In this document: positions 21,041 through 32,332 of the stretch, in pieces
Position numbering within the stretch: the stretch's first letter is position 1
How the letters are laid out: every line of letters starts with the position of its first letter
NCBI GenBank assembly: GCA_005765155.1
Contig: VCCP01000003.1
Span: 4,712,001-4,776,000, forward strand
From: Zelopaecilomyces penicillatus
Taxonomy: Eukaryota > Ascomycota > Sordariomycetes > Hypocreales > Pseudodiploosporaceae
Direction: 5' to 3'
Length of the DNA stretch: 64,000 nucleotides
Notes under the pieces: generated by a model
The model's database searches: none
What the model was told of the DNA's origin: nothing
What the model saw: only the letters and a program-made list of their open reading frames with translations
Translations under genes and position numbers: made by a program

Positions 21041-24000
21041 TTTGGATTTGTGGACTGATTGACAAGGTTTTGTAGAATTTTCGGTTTACTTGGTTATTGT
21101 AATGGACTTTTTCGGCTATGGTGGCTTCGCCCAGCGATGCGTTTATCCCCACTCGATGGGGATTGAAAAATGGAAGATTTGGCAAGCGATCGACCTTCAA
21201 CCTGGAAGATATGGAAGTGACTGGGGAAAATACTATCGAGACAAAACGACTGTGGCGTTGGTGACGATGATGGAAGTCCAGCAAGGTGGTGAAGTGTTTT
21301 CGCTTCTGTATAGGAGGGACTCCTTCCAAATGGGACACAGAGGGATAACTTCGGCCGGCGAGAGAGAGAAAAGGTCGGATTCGAGGAGGAGTCACAAAGA
21401 ACGAAAACAAAAGATAAGAGGAAAAAGCAATGAGTACCGCAGCACAAAGCGAAGGACAAAGATGGAGAATGTGGGAGAGGAGGATGGTGGAAGGAAGATG
21501 GTAGGCAACAGGTGGAAGCGAGAGAGTTTATGAGGTGGTAGTTTACGAGACCTGAAAATGGCTATGCTCGTAAAGCTGGAGAGATCGACAAGGACCTGGG
21601 TCTGGGGCGCTTAATATGTGCCAGCAGCGGCACGAATGCACCATACACACATCACATATACACGCAGATATCCACATGCTCGTACATTATGCGAGGGCCG
21701 GATCCAAGCAAGGAATGGGAGAATAGGCCTCGTAAGCGACTATTCAAAGCCGGCTTCCTGGACCGATCCACCAACAAACGAGCAAACAGTCAAAGCGAGT
21801 GGTTACGGCCGGGGCTTCAAGGGGGGAGAATGCTGCACGCGCCAGCGCCTCTGTCTCTCGCTGGGTATTTGCTTCTTCGTTGTCCTGTAAACATCGAGCT
21901 GGGCCTCGTCCGTTTGGTTTACAGTTCATCGCATTCTGTTTTGGGCGAAGGCGCCGGGCCAAAGAAGGCAGCACCAACGCCGCAATGGCCGAAGGGGGGC
22001 GCTGCGGGCACCGGCGAGCAAGGATCATGTTTGATGGAGGCAGTTCGATGGTTGAAAGTTGGAACTTGATGGTACTTTGTGAGATGTGCAGTACTAAGTG
22101 TACCGCCTAGTGTAGTTGTTGCTGGTGGTTGTGGAGAGTCAAGGTTCAAGGTTGGGCGCTTGAGATGGCCAACTGGCATAATGCTGGAGGTTGTTGGAGG
22201 CTGCACTGTGGGCTGCTCCTGCCTCTGTTTTCAAGGCGAGATCCCCAATGCGGCCTGGCGTGTTTCGGGTGGCCGCGCGCCAACTCACAGCAGGTGCCAT
22301 CCAGAATCTCCTGTTGCACGACAGCCACTGACTGAGGCGCTCCAGCAGCTCTCACGCAGGACTCAGGGGGATCTGCTGCGGGCGGCATCGACAGGGGATT
22401 GCCTCCTTTGGGGGGACCTCCAGTGCTACATCCAGTGCTATCTCTACTGCACAGCCGCTGCACAATCCAATACACTGTACAGTCTTTGCTCGCAGCCCAT
22501 AGCATGTTAACCAATGAAGTACACAGCACTAACTCTACATGCTCCGTTCCCCAGAACAGACCCTGTCGATCGGCACCTTACGAGCCGGCAGTGGAGGTTC
22601 AGGCTGAGGCCAGAGCAGCTGAGTGGCTCGTTAGGAGACGGTGGTGTTGAACATGAAACTGCTGAAGCCAGACCCCTGCTATGGTACTGTGCCTTGCCTC
22701 AGTGCCTACAATGGCTGGCCTGAGTATCATTATGCCTCCAGAGCAAGAAACAGCTCCCTTGGTACTGAAGACAAGAGTGAAATCTCAAAGAGGTGGTCAC
22801 AAACATGGCCCTCGTAAAAAGAGACCTTACGGACACTACTAGTCATCTATAAACTTCAGCCTAGCCAGGCTTGTCGAGACCAAGGGGAGGTTGGGGATGG
22901 GTTTTGATCGGACGTGGCGTTGGCACGATCGAAATCTGTTGAAACAACAGTAAACAACCCCAATCGGGATACATCCACCAACAGCCACTAATGCCCTCCT
23001 CGACTTTCCATCTATCGTGGTACGAGCATCTACATGGAGCCTATACGAGCACTGTGTCGGTGAAAAATAAAGCATTGCAATTTTCACACTAATAAGCATC
23101 GGATTCGTATTTCAGCATGACTTTACAACGCCAAAGTGCAGATTTAACGTTGCTGCAGCATTCCGAGCTCTGCGCTTGCAGTATTCTAGCTCAACTCTAA
23201 TAGCAGATATCATGCAGGCACTCGCGACCTTTTTCGCACGGAGACTTTGCGAACAGAATTCCAGACGAACGGGCCGTTGCCTGGTTGGATTTTTTTCTGG
23301 TAACACTAGACAACGCAGCAAACGTGGCTTGCATGGCGCTTCTTTTTTGTTTATACGAGCCGGGTTCCAAAAGAAGAAGAGAGGCAATGCCGCACTCGGA
23401 AGTCCTTGAATGCTGCTAGGCTGTGGATTGCGGATCTGTCGGCTTTCCTTTCACCGTCGAGCCAATACCGAGGAGATGCTATTATTGCTTGTCTGTCTTT
23501 GGGTTCCCGTATGTCTCGGAGTCTTGTCCATTCCACCTCCGATTGCGATCCCCGCTCTCGGACTTGATTATCAATAACTGCTTCGGTTAGGGTACGATCT
23601 AACAAAATGCACATTGAAGAATGCAATGTGGACATGGGTACGTTTTAACTTATAATCAAGGTAGAATAGGTAATATTGAGACTAGTAAAGGCTCGTATTA
23701 TGCTAGTCTTGAATTAATGGTGTCAATACTTCGTGTTGCCAGACTCGGCTGCGTCTCAGGGCTGGTACTTTTGCTAAACATTGTTGATTCAGACAGCTGT
23801 GGAACAGTTGTTCAGAGAACGAAGCCTTGAGAATCTCAGCTGTAAGGTTCATCGTTGAACATGCAGATAAATAGATAGCTACAAACTGATAATGCTACCT
23901 AGTCTTGCTAGTATAAACAGACTATATCAATAAAATGTAAGCATAACAAACCTTCTTCATAATTAAGGCTGTCAATATTACTCCATGAATTTCTGGCAGA

Positions 24001-25798
24001 CTTTATAATGACAACTCGGTGATCAAATTTGTGCTACATGTGCGTCTAAAAACACAGAAGTACGGATGAGTAGACAAAAAGCCTACACCAAATGCCAAAC
24101 AGGTTCCTCGTAACGGCTTCCGCCTCGCAATCAAGAACAACAGCAAACCTCAACCCATCTCAGCAGATCCTGCTGTAAGAGCGCTCAAGAACCATTGGGT
24201 CTAGGTTGATTATAAATTTCTCAAGTCATCTTACAACCAACCCTATACCAACTTGGAGAATTCATTGCTGTACCGTCCATGCACAATTAGAAATAAATAT
24301 ACGGCCATCACATAGGCCATGGATTTATTATTAACACATGTGTAACTAATCTACATGTTGACGGAAGTTTATCTAGGCATCAGTGTAGAGTGAAGAGTTT
24401 GGTGATAGGACAAACTGCAAAAGTGCCCCCATCAATGATCATGTCTAGGTCCATAGTTTGGATTGGAGATGCACACCAACATCAGACATGTTTCTGGTGA
24501 ACGAACATGAAGGGTAGTTTTCTGCCTTAATTTTGAGATTTGCCGATGTTGAATCAAACATAGTCAAGCAGAGTGGAATAAAAACAAAGAAGGTCGGAGT
24601 TTGTATTATCTTTCATTGGATGATTGGCATATTTGGTGTTGCACACAACACGCCAACAACAGTCCCACTCCTAGGCCTGTGACGAGCTCTGGCAATAAAA
24701 CTACAGTAGGTTGACTTTCATCTCAGAAGGGAAAGATGGGAAGGTATGGCTAGCTTTATATCTCCACCATCCAGGAATTTAGGTAAATAAATCATTGTTG
24801 GCTAAGCGACCATTTGGCTACACTGAATATGGGCTGGGGATGTCTCGGTACTACCTAGAGAGTGCATGCAGTAAAGCTACAGCATGCCTTGTAATTCCAC
24901 GCTCTGCATCCAATGAACCAAAATAGAGTCGTCGCGGGACAATTGGCTCTTGACACAAATCGAAATCCCAACAATCCGATCGAGCAGGGCCATAACCGCC
25001 AACCATCTGCTCGCAAGCGCCCAACTGACAGGCGCCTACAGTTTTCTACACGGGGGAGGCAGAGCTGGGCGGCAACAGGTTTCAAGCTTCTTGTGGCCCC
25101 AGATGGCGGTTACCCGTTGGGTGGACGTCACAAGCCAGCAGCCCACTGTCACTACCTAATAAGGTACCTATAGCATCATAGCTTGGCCTTTAAGGATCCA
25201 TGATTGGTCTAATCAATTGGTGGTGGGCAGTTCATCTCCAGTTGACGTCCCAGTGGGGCAATCGCCGCTGGCCAGCAGCACTGCGACTGGCTGCCAAGCC
25301 AAGCTTTTCCATTGCCTCCCACAGCAGCCCGCCACTCCTAGCCAACCATTCTGCCCAGACACCGCCCCTGTGACGCAAAGCGCCAACAGCCTTCAACGTC
25401 ACAGGTGTTTATTGTTACTTTTGTTTGAAACCCCAAACTAGGATTTTTCTTCTTTGTTTTTTGGTGTTTTTTTTTTTGATGGCAGGCCCCATCCTGGCGT
25501 TTTTGGGCAAATCGGCTGCCTCACACTAATAAACAAGGGGGAAAACAAGCTGCCAGATAAGATGGAAATGGAAAAAAGATGGGCGCTTGCGCCAAAGAAG
25601 CCGATTGATTCACCGTCATCAAACATTTAGGCTAGCCTAGCTCACAACGAATCTATATATCTGGGGATGTTTCTCTCTCTGCCGTATCTATTTGCCTCCA
25701 TGTCTATTAAAGTCTACCCAATGCACACGGTTTTCTGGTTGAACCTGTGGACATCTCTCTAATCTGCATCACCACCCTCTTTGGAACAGTCAGTCAGC
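21041..25798. other. Gene-poor stretch of about 4.8 kb
   Basis: The left 400 bp should be the promoter and leader of the mannanase gene. The rest has only short random-looking open frames. The composition shifts from mixed (21.5-22.8 kb) to AT-rich (about 23.6-24.8 kb). No transposase, reverse transcriptase, terminal repeat or tRNA was recognised. The last 200 bp should hold the promoter of the SUR7-type gene. Confidence 0.5.
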
Positions 25799-26882
25799 AT
25801 GGCGAACCTCAAAAGATTCCTCATTCTCGTGCCCCTGGTGCTCTCCATTGTGAGCATCGTCCTCACTTCTCTCGCCCTTTTTGCTGGTCAAAAAGATGGC
25901 TTCATGGAAGATTATGCGATTGTCAGGGTAAGCAACTAAGCCTCCATCTCCCCCGACTTTTTCTTGCACAGATTTTATTGACATAAGCCTCTTGCTTAGG
26001 TTAATACGTCCATGATTGGCCAAAACTTGTTTGAGAGCGACAGCAAATCCGACAAAGACAAGGAGAAAGAAAAGGAAGGCAGCAAGGGCGGCCTGTTGGA
26101 CAAGTTCCGCGACAAGATTGATGATATCAAGGACGATGTCAAGGGCATAATTGATGACATCGCGAGTGATCTTGTCGGTGACCTTGCCGACAAGCTGGGT
26201 GTTTCGGACTGGTACTCGGTCCACATCATGGACGCTTGCCAGGGTGACTTTACACCAAACGGCACAGCATCAAGTCCGCGCCTCAAGGTTAAGAACTGCA
26301 CCGATTCGTCTCCTGCTGGTAAGAGCCCATCTATGTTTTTTTTTTTTTCAAGAATTACAAGTGCAAGTAACTAACAATTTGACAGTCCGTCTCAATCTCA
26401 ACAAGATCCTCAACCACGAACTCGAAATTGGACCATTTGATCTTAACTTGGCCAAGATTGATTGGCCCGATTCCATCCAGGACAACCTCGACATCATCAA
26501 CAACGCGCTGCTCGCCCTCTTCATCTTTTACGCCCTTGGCATCAGCTTCAGCGGCCTCGGCATCCTGTGCTGCATCCCCGCATTCCTGATACCAGATAAG
26601 AAAATCATCATCCTCATCAACACAGCCGTCGCATCCCTTGGCGCCTTCTCCATCTTCATCGGCAGTGCCATCGTCACGGCCGCCAGTTCAATAGGTGTCA
26701 AAGCTATCAACAAGGCTGGCCACAAGGTCGGCATAGTGGCTGAGCGGGGCGTCAAGTTTTACGCAATCACCTGGGTAGCGGCCACGCTGATGATCATATC
26801 AACTGGGTTTTGGGTTGGCCAGCTCTGGCTCCTCACGAGGCGCCGCAAGAGGCAAGACATGTTTAGCAAGGAGATGTATTAA
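25799..26882 (+). CDS. SUR7/PalI-family plasma-membrane protein, 314 aa
   Basis: Exons 25799-25927, 26000-26318 and 26386-26882. The introns are 72 nt (GTAAGC...TAG) and 67 nt (GTAAGA...CAG with ACTAAC). The topology is typical of the family (PF06687): one N-terminal helix (LILVPLVLSIVSIVLTSLAL), a ~110-residue outer domain, then three helices (ALLALFIFYALGISFSGLGI; IIILINTAVASLGAFSIFIG; YAITWVAATLMIISTGFWVG) and a short basic tail. The outer domain has NTS and NGT glycosylation sites and SDWYSVHIMDACQG, a WYS...C context usual in SUR7 proteins. A charged stretch with DKDKEKEKEG precedes it. SUR7 proteins sit in eisosome/MCC patches, and PalI is a pH-signalling relative. Which subgroup applies is not clear. 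Confidence 0.8.
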
Positions 26883-27655
26883 CACTGAATTCTTGTCTTC
26901 TAGAGTGCTGGGCGCCAGAGAAGGGACCAGGGGTGGGATATTATCACAGCATTAATGAGGGGGGGTTGAATGGCGGGCCATTTATTCATCATTGTACAAG
27001 AAGATATTACACAAGAAGGCGGACACGTTGAAATAGCGTCGTTGTCTTCAAGCGGCTTTATTAGACCGAGATACCACCAGCATAGCCGCAAATACGGGGC
27101 AGCATACTCACTAATTCGAATTTGGATACCAAGCTCCATGTTGTTTTGTTTGATGGCCACCTCTGCTTTTGACAGCCACCGACCCGAATTGGGTATGCCG
27201 TGTAATCCGATGAATCATATGAAATTCGCATCTTGAATCCTCCAAGCAGGTCATCAACATGGCAAAAAGAAAACAGAAATAAGAAAGAAAACCGTGAAGC
27301 GTAAAACGTTGTCTTGTTATAATTGGCCTATCCCAATGGGCTAGTTCATCGCTTCGACATGAGCCCCCTTTTCTCCGAAGGGATCAAAAGCCTTTCGGTA
27401 TTCCTTGGCATTTCACAGTCAACAGACACATCATGAGTGGCTACCCCTCAAGTATTAGTGTAGACTCTGGCTATAAATTACTCTTCTACTCCCCCATTCT
27501 CTGTTGGGGTACTTTGCGCATCGCCACATTGAGCTTTAAGCTTTTCACGCATTCCCATCTTATACTTTCTCCCTCAAAAGACATAAACAAGACATATCAT
27601 ATCCTCAGCTTTCTCAATACCATCTAGTGTAGTTGCTGCTGTCTTTGCACCCAAA
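26883..27655. other. Intergenic region
   Basis: No gene was seen. The right part has TATA-like runs and a pyrimidine-rich leader just before the decayed gene at 27656, suggesting that it once had a fungal promoter. Confidence 0.45.
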
Positions 27656-28510
27656 ATGTCGATCACACTCACTGGTACCTTGAAGAAAATCAAGGATTCT
27701 GGCACCATCACGATTAGCCATCGCGACTCTTCCATCCCTTTCTCCTACCTGGATAGGGATTCGTCGCCGATTGGCTACTCACATGATGTTCAGATGCTCG
27801 TGGTTGATCATTTGAAGAAGGTGCTTTCACTTCCCAACCTCAAATCTGTCATCTTCCCGTCACCTCCCGGACTCGTATTCCAATGCTAGGCAACGGCACC
27901 CTTGATTTAGAAGGGGGCTCAACTTCCAACAACCTGGAACGCCAGAGACAGGTCGCTTTCTCGACCAACATATCTGAAGTCAGCATCCGCTTCCTGACCA
28001 AGGTCAGCGATGGCCAGCCTTCTTACAAAGACATTGAGTCACTTGGGGGCAAGACTGTGGTGACAACATCAGACACCACCTCCGAGCGCATACTAAAGAT
28101 GATGAATGCCGAAAAGCAGTTAGGGATCAACCTGTCATCTGTCAAGGATCATAACGAGGCAGTCATGTGGATGCTAACTGGCCGCGCAGTCGCCCTAGTG
28201 CTAGACGATGTCCTACTTGAAGGGCTTCGTTCCAATATAAAGACGCCCAAGGACTAGGTCGTTACCGGCTCGCCCCTAGCATTCGAATGCTATGCCCTCA
28301 TGATGCGCAAGAATGACGCAGAGTTCAAGAAAGTGGTCGATGAAGCTATAGCCCAAGCATTCACCTCTGGAAAAATCAACGAGATTTATTCCCAAGTGGT
28401 TTGAGAAGCCCATCAGTCCCCATGACCGCAACCTCCAGATGCCCATGAGCGAAGGCATCAAGAGTCTAATTGCAAACCCATCCGACAAGGCCAGAAATCC
28501 AAATAAATGA
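27656..28510 (+). pseudogene. Decayed bacterial-type glutamate/aspartate-binding protein (GltI-like)
   Basis: Three frames together read as a full-length family-3 solute-binding protein of bacterial amino-acid ABC transporters. Frame 1 (27656-~27870) has SGTITISHRDSSIPFSYLD. Frame 2 (~27873-28257) has NGTLDLEGGSTSNNLERQRQ and TSDTTSERILK. After a TAG at 28255 it continues with FECYALMMRKNDAEFKKVVD. Frame 3 (~28390-28510) has PKWFEKPISPHD and a normal stop. So there are two frameshifts and one nonsense codon, which replaces a Trp seen in the family. The similarity to E. coli GltI is recalled, not computed. No intron signals explain the breaks, and there is no signal peptide. In bacteria these proteins bind Glu/Asp in the periplasm. 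Here the locus looks like a horizontally acquired gene now decaying. Confidence 0.82.
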
Positions 28511-29019
28511 GCCAGGTAAGCAAATGTGATGGGGGCTAAAAGGGGTTGTGCTGGCCCCCTTCTTAAAGTGAGCTTCATAATCACTTTATTCGGGGCTTTT
28601 GTTACGCTGTTTCGTAGCTAACAATGCACACCCAGAAAAGCTTTGCAAGGCCTTGTCCCTTGGAGGTATTGATTATATGGGGGGTTGTGGTGGTTATTTA
28701 GTTGATGTCTTCTTTGAAAAGACCGTCATTCCTGCCTACCTATGAACTCCTCAATGCTACACGTGACCCATTTCGGCTTCCTCAACCCGCACCCGTGACA
28801 ACTTCACCAGCCATCTATCTCATGTGGAAACAAGCGCTGAAACCTGGAAAAAAGTACCTGCTCGGCCTAGTCTCAACGCCCAAGGCGAATTCTGCCCAAA
28901 TCTCCGCCGACTCTTTTTCTTGCGCCTTATCCATCTTGTGATTGTTGCTTTGCCTACACCATCTCCAGTAAATCACAGTAAAACCATCTACAGGGCTCCA
29001 ACATCCTTTGTCGCCCGTC
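28511..29019. other. Intergenic region upstream of the MscL gene
   Basis: It holds the presumed promoter and leader of the MscL-type gene. A short open frame at 28702-28941 has no homology I can see. No gene was called. Confidence 0.45.
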
Positions 29020-29860
29020 ATGCCCCGCGATGAGGAGCGGGCCGGCCCAAGCGAGTCCGACTCGCTGCTGGACAAAGGCCGTACCAACGTGAAGCGCTTC
29101 TTTGATGGCTTTATCGACTTTGCCTTTCAGGGCAACATTTTGCAGATTGCGTTTGGCTTAATGTGTGACTCCCAGCCACTGATGAAACGCTGTTCTTTAT
29201 TCGGGGGAAGTTGTACTGACTCTACTCTTCCACACGTAGTCTCGCCGCTGCTTTCACGGACCTGGTCAAGACGTTTGTCAGCGCCATCCTCATGCCGCCG
29301 CTCTCCGTTATCCTGCCGCTCAACAAGAACATTGAGGAGAAGTTTGCCGTGCTGAGGGCAGGTCCTAACTACAACACCACTGGCTACAACACTCTCACGC
29401 AGGCTCAGTCCGATGGTGCTGTCGTTATGGCGTATGGGTGAGTTGCACGTCCTACCCTATATCCCTGGGAAGAGATGGGGAGTAAATTTGAAGGCGATAA
29501 CCCCCAACGCATCCTCTCAGATAATATCATGGGAAACTCCGTTCTAAGTGGAATTACTGTAGACAATTTGTTTACCAGATGGTATCGTTTGTTATGGTCG
29601 GGTTCTCCCTATACGGGTTGGCACATATTTACACTCTACTCTCACACGATCCTATCATTAAGCACACCAAAAAGTGCCAATACTGTCGAAAGCGAATTAA
29701 TGAGAAGGTGGGTTTCTCTTTAATAAAACACCAACTAAACTGTGCTGAAATTTTACAACACCAGTCTAAACGATGCATCAACTGTACAAGCTGGTTAGAT
29801 GGACGGGAAGATCGAGAGAGGGAGGGCCGAGCCTTGATTCGTGCTGAGAGCACATTTTGA
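29020..29860 (+). CDS. MscL-type large-conductance mechanosensitive channel, 193 aa
   Basis: Exons 29020-29162, 29240-29437, 29563-29707 and 29765-29860. The product has the MscL layout. An N-terminal amphipathic part is followed by FDGFIDFAFQGNILQIAFGL and LAAAFTDLVKTFVSAILMPP as TM1, with the MPPL turn. A periplasm-equivalent loop with an NTT site comes next, then FVYQMVSFVMVGFSLYGLAH as TM2. The tail has CQYC and CINC pairs spaced like a zinc ribbon. MscL forms a pentameric tension-gated pore for osmotic release in bacteria, and fungal homologs are known. The last intron (57 nt) is a multiple of three and has no stop, so retention would add 19 residues. The first donor is GTGTGA, a weak site. 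The gene sits next to the GltI-like relic. Confidence 0.82.
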
Positions 29861-30207
29861 GCTGCTTAACCTTGAGAAGAAATAATTCCCTTTTGCATCT
29901 TCATATGTGAGCGACGAATTTCGAATCAATTCCTTTTGAATATGAAACCAAGGCTGGATATGCTTTGGAGATGTTGGTTAATTAATGTAAACGAGGCTGG
30001 GTATAAGAGCGCATAGCAAGTATCAAGAAAGCAATGGTTTGAACGCACTACACGTAAATTCATTTGAGCGAATGAGTTGCCCCATTGTGAAATGATATTA
30101 TTATGTATTAATCATAATCTTTCGACCGTGCTCGCGTTGTCGGTGAGAATGCCACCAATACCCATCTGTTGACTACCACACCTGCCCGATGCATCTACAA
30201 AACCTGA
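29861..30207. other. Convergent intergenic region
   Basis: This AT-rich stretch lies between the MscL gene and the leftward small membrane-protein gene. No gene was seen. Confidence 0.45.
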
Positions 30208-30435
30208 TTAGACACGTTCCGAATAGACGACCAAGCCCTGAGAAGGTGCCTCTGCCAAAATATCCAGCGAGGAATTCTCATAATCGCGATCCTCGTCCTC
30301 GAATTGACCCTCACGATGAGTACGCGCAATGTTCCTTCTGCTGGCCATGGAAATGGTGTTAATGACCATAACAGAGTATATCAAGAACATGCCCGAGGCA
30401 CACAAGATTGTGTTGGCACCCAGTTCAGCATCCAT
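30208..30435 (-). CDS. Small single-pass membrane protein, 75 aa
   Basis: I recognise no family. Three things argue that this short frame is real. The ATG lies in a near-perfect context (CCCACCATGG). A TATATAAA box sits about 135 bp upstream with a CT-rich leader between. And the product has a clean hydrophobic helix (NTILCASGMFLIYSVMVINT) followed by a basic turn (ASRRNIARTHR) and an acidic tail (FEDEDRDYENSS). This predicts an anchor near the N-terminus with the basic/acidic tail on the cytosolic side. No intron is needed. The role is unknown. Confidence 0.55.
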   Translation of the reverse strand: MDAELGANTILCASGMFLIYSVMVINTISMASRRNIARTHREGQFEDEDRDYENSSLDILAEAPSQGLVVYSERV

Positions 30436-30568
30436 GGTGGGTATGTTTCGGACTGTGTTGCGAGACGGGCGAGAAGAAGAGGTGGATATGAACTGGATGA
30501 AGAGAAGGTGGGTGAGGTGGAGAATGGGGAGGAGGATACTGGTAAAAACGAGGATGTAGAGTATCTAT

Positions 30569-30576
30569 TTTATATA
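30569..30576 (-). promoter_or_regulatory. TATA box of the small membrane-protein gene
   Basis: On the minus strand TATATAAA lies about 135 bp upstream of the start at 30435 and is followed by a CT-rich leader. Confidence 0.5.
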
Positions 30577-31549
30577 CTGGAGCGATAGAACTGTGATTCA
30601 AAGAGAATGTGTATGCTTATGCTGGGTTTGGTCTAGATTGATTGTGCATTCATGTCTTTGTCTGCAGTTACACTCAAGGAAGATACTGCATTGTCCTTGT
30701 ATACTTTGTGGATAATCAACGCTTTGAACGCTTTTCACTTCTCAAGAGAAAGTGCAGCGCTTTCATTTGCAGGACAATAGCGACGGCCGTGCTTTGGAGT
30801 TTTTGAGGAAAGTCGCTTGAACTGGGAGAGAATGAAGTCAATTTGATGACTACACACTGTAGACAATTTAATGACAAAAAAGTCCGTGGCCTGGCACTGA
30901 CAATTCCTCTACGTCTCCTCTTAGAAGTCCATCTTTAGTTTCATAAATCCCAATGGGTTTCTGGGTTACCAGGGTCATTTCCATTTACAGAAACTATGGT
31001 CCGAGAGTGGACCCGAGGTTCCGGACTCCCCACTTTAAACCCGGTATGGACCGGATAGTATTATGCGCTACACCACGGAAACAGAGCAACCGGATATATA
31101 TTGTAGAACTCCCTGTGGAAAAAAGTATGGAGTATGAAAACAGTCAGAGAACCAATTATACATAAAAGTACTATCAAGACTGACCTTGGTTGGCGCCATG
31201 AGCGAGGTGTGTGCAGAGCTCAGTGGTGTACAAGTAAAAAGGGGCAAATCCGTTGAGACAACTGAAGAATTGCGCTTTAGGACTTGATTCAAGGGCCAAA
31301 CATAAACACAGTAGAATTCACGTGGTTATTTGGAACGTTAAAATATGCATATATCACGCTCGACACCGTCGCATCTGCCACGTCGGGGGCGTTTGGACAT
31401 CTTCATTCAAGCTGAAATTACATTATCAGGCCCGCTATCATCAGACGCCAAAGTCTAGGTACGTATACATATACACGAGCAGATATGGGCTCCTTGCTAC
31501 ATCTTCCCTCCTAGTCCTCCTCTAGTAACGCGTGTCTGCGTGTCATCAT
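30577..31549. other. Intergenic region
   Basis: No gene was seen. Open frames are short and without homology. Confidence 0.45.
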
Positions 31550-32332
31550 TTAGATCATCATGACACCGCCAACAACGGCAGCAATACCGGCGAAGATGGC
31601 ATTGTTAGTGTTAATGGGCTTGGCAGCGTTGTCGGACTTGGTAGAGGACGGTGTTGAGGAAGAGGCACCGCTGCTGCTGCTCTGGCCGGCGGAAGTATTG
31701 GAGGCAGTCTCGGTGGCGGATCCGGTCTCGGTGGCGGCGCTGCTGGAGCCAGGAGCGGCGGTGGTTGAGGTGACAAGGGTGGTCTCGGTGGCGCCCGGGG
31801 CGGCGGTCAGCTTCCCAGCGCCGGCGGTAACGGTAACGACGGCCAAGTCAGAAATGTAGCCGGAGGTGACGGTGGAGTCGCTGGTGGTAAAGGGCACGCC
31901 GGCTACGGTTTGTGTGACCTTGGCGTCGCAGGTGGCGATGTCCTTCTTGGGGTCGAGCTTGCAGCTGAGATTCTGGGTGCTAGATGGTGGAAGCGCATTG
32001 TGTTAGCAGGAGCTCGGAACCGAATTCCCATGGTATGAAGAGAGTAAGAAAACCTACAAGACACCGCTCGATTCATCGCTGTAGATGTAGTTCCACACCC
32101 AGGTCGAGGGACCCTGGGTCATCGTCTGTGCTCCAGGAATGGGGCACTCGTCATCATCGGAGCCCTCGGCGCAGCCAATGGCAAACGTGGTCGCGTCCTT
32201 GCCCACGTTGATGATGGAGGCTACCAGATTCCCAGAGTCGGCCGGCAGCAGGACCTTGAGCGTCGTGGTGTCAGCGGCGAGGACGGAGGACGTTGCGCCC
32301 ACGAGGGCGAGCAGAGCAAGAGCGCGAGCCAT
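31550..32332 (-). CDS. GPI-anchored-type cell-surface protein, 234 aa
   Basis: Exons (minus): 32058-32332 and 31550-31979. The 78-nt intron is GTAGGT...TAG. A signal peptide (MARALALLALVGATSSVLA) is followed by an ordered domain of ~130 residues with four Cys (GCAEGSDDDECP, then SCKLDPKKDIATCDAKVT). A Ser/Thr/Ala/Gly-rich stalk runs from ~155 to 210. The end, NNAIFAGIAAVVGGVMMI after small residues, is a typical GPI-attachment signal. This layout is usual for fungal wall proteins on the outer membrane leaflet. I do not recognise the ordered domain. No catalytic motif is visible. Confidence 0.78.

Noticed and set aside
21619..22650. Cluster of overlapping open frames on both strands
   Set aside because: Sequence is G/C-rich with low stop density. 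None has homology, introns or start context.
27656..28510. Reading the GltI-like locus as an intact intron-containing gene
   Set aside because: No GT-AG pairs bridge the frame changes and the central TAG replaces a family-conserved Trp, so a pseudogene fits better.
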